A stretch of DNA of 64,000 nt from assembly GCA_947503105.1 (NCBI GenBank), contig CANNCM010000005.1, positions 56,012-120,011 of the forward strand, read 5' to 3'. This document shows, in pieces, positions 63,904 through 64,000 of the stretch (within the stretch, counting starts at the first letter, position 1; each line of letters starts with the position of its first letter). A program made the translations under genes and the position numbers. This DNA is from an uncultured Flavobacteriaceae bacterium. Its GTDB lineage: Bacteria; Bacteroidota; Bacteroidia; Flavobacteriales; Flavobacteriaceae. A model generated the notes under the pieces. The model had not been told where the DNA came from. It did not search any database and saw only the letters and a list, made by a program, of their open reading frames with translations.

Positions 63904-64000
63904 ATGGTTGCTATAGGTTCTATGCTTTTAGCTTTTAACTTTCAGCTTTCAGCTTATAACCTACAGCGCAGCATTGCTGCTAATATGATAACATATTGAA
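63904..64000 (-). other. Spacer between 23S and 5S rRNA genes
   Basis: The last 97 bases show no coding potential; they contain short AGCTTT repeats (around 63929-63955) and a GCAGCATTGCTGC palindrome-like stretch (63966-63980). No start of 23S was recognised before the window end. Confidence 0.6.

Overview
The window reads as a chromosomal segment of a marine-type member of the Flavobacteriaceae (Bacteroidota). Several lines support this: low GC with A/T-rich intergenic gaps; a very large secreted protein with a C-terminal type IX secretion sorting domain; PorD, DUF5686, DUF4249 and carboxypeptidase-regulatory/TonB receptor proteins; a Bacteroidota-type RNA polymerase omega subunit; a bacillithiol-linked YtxJ; and recurrent TAnnTTTG -7 promoter boxes. 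Exact genus cannot be read from the sequence.

Layout. 1-10.1 kb: hutH, a DUF6314 protein, a TlpA-like lipoprotein, ytxJ, clpB, smpB, a DUF5686 outer-membrane protein and pcm. 10.2-17.1 kb: a co-directional run of an oxidoreductase, 3-hydroxybutyryl-CoA dehydrogenase, DUF1015, YggS, a DnaQ-Cho-type nuclease fusion, a K+ channel and miaA. 17.1-33.1 kb, mostly minus strand: a two-component system, coaE/YbbR/glycosyltransferase, the 1182-residue T9SS-sorted protein, fabI, and the chain recN-porD-coaBC-rpoZ-bamD-dapA-DUF6913. 33.2-34.8 kb: a 5'-nucleotidase split into two proteins. 34.8-37.2 kb: an accessory insert carrying a C10 (streptopain-like) lipoprotein peptidase and a small lipoprotein. 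37.2-49.6 kb: ligA, prmC, a GNAT acetyltransferase, ribD, yigZ, a thioesterase, dnaA, a low-molecular-weight phosphatase, an RsmI-type methyltransferase, a lysozyme-like protein, mltG, dapF and an HtrA protease. 49.7-59.4 kb: a long GAPDH, trmD, rplS, monomeric isocitrate dehydrogenase, a TonB receptor/DUF4249 pair, murQ and a DUF6095 protein. 59.6-63.6 kb: a four-gene island with an EcoRI-type adenine methyltransferase, a DUF262/HNH nuclease, TcmP and a Gp37/Gp68 (DUF5131) three-Cys protein. 63.8 kb to the end: a 5S rRNA on the minus strand, the tail of an rRNA operon that continues beyond the window.

Functional links visible here: cell-envelope genes (bamD, porD, dapA, dapF, mltG, murQ, the lysozyme-like protein) and translation/RNA genes (smpB, miaA, trmD, rplS, rpoZ, prmC) dominate. 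The two accessory regions are the C10 peptidase insert and the modification/nuclease island next to rRNA.

Most notable points: (1) the peptidase insert is bounded by GTTATGCCAC and its exact complement GTGGCATAAC and ends in a ~135 bp imperfect palindrome, a layout that resembles an integron gene cassette with its attC site; (2) two conserved housekeeping-type genes (the DnaQ-Cho fusion and ribD) have family-conserved N-termini but no ATG/GTG/TTG at the expected place, pointing to ATT and ATA starts; (3) rplS has a strong promoter and a structured leader; (4) the island next to the 5S gene combines a methylase-nuclease pair with the uncharacterised TcmP/DUF5131 pair and ends inside a repeat that flanks a 27-base palindrome. 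No transposase, integrase, CRISPR array or tRNA gene was seen.
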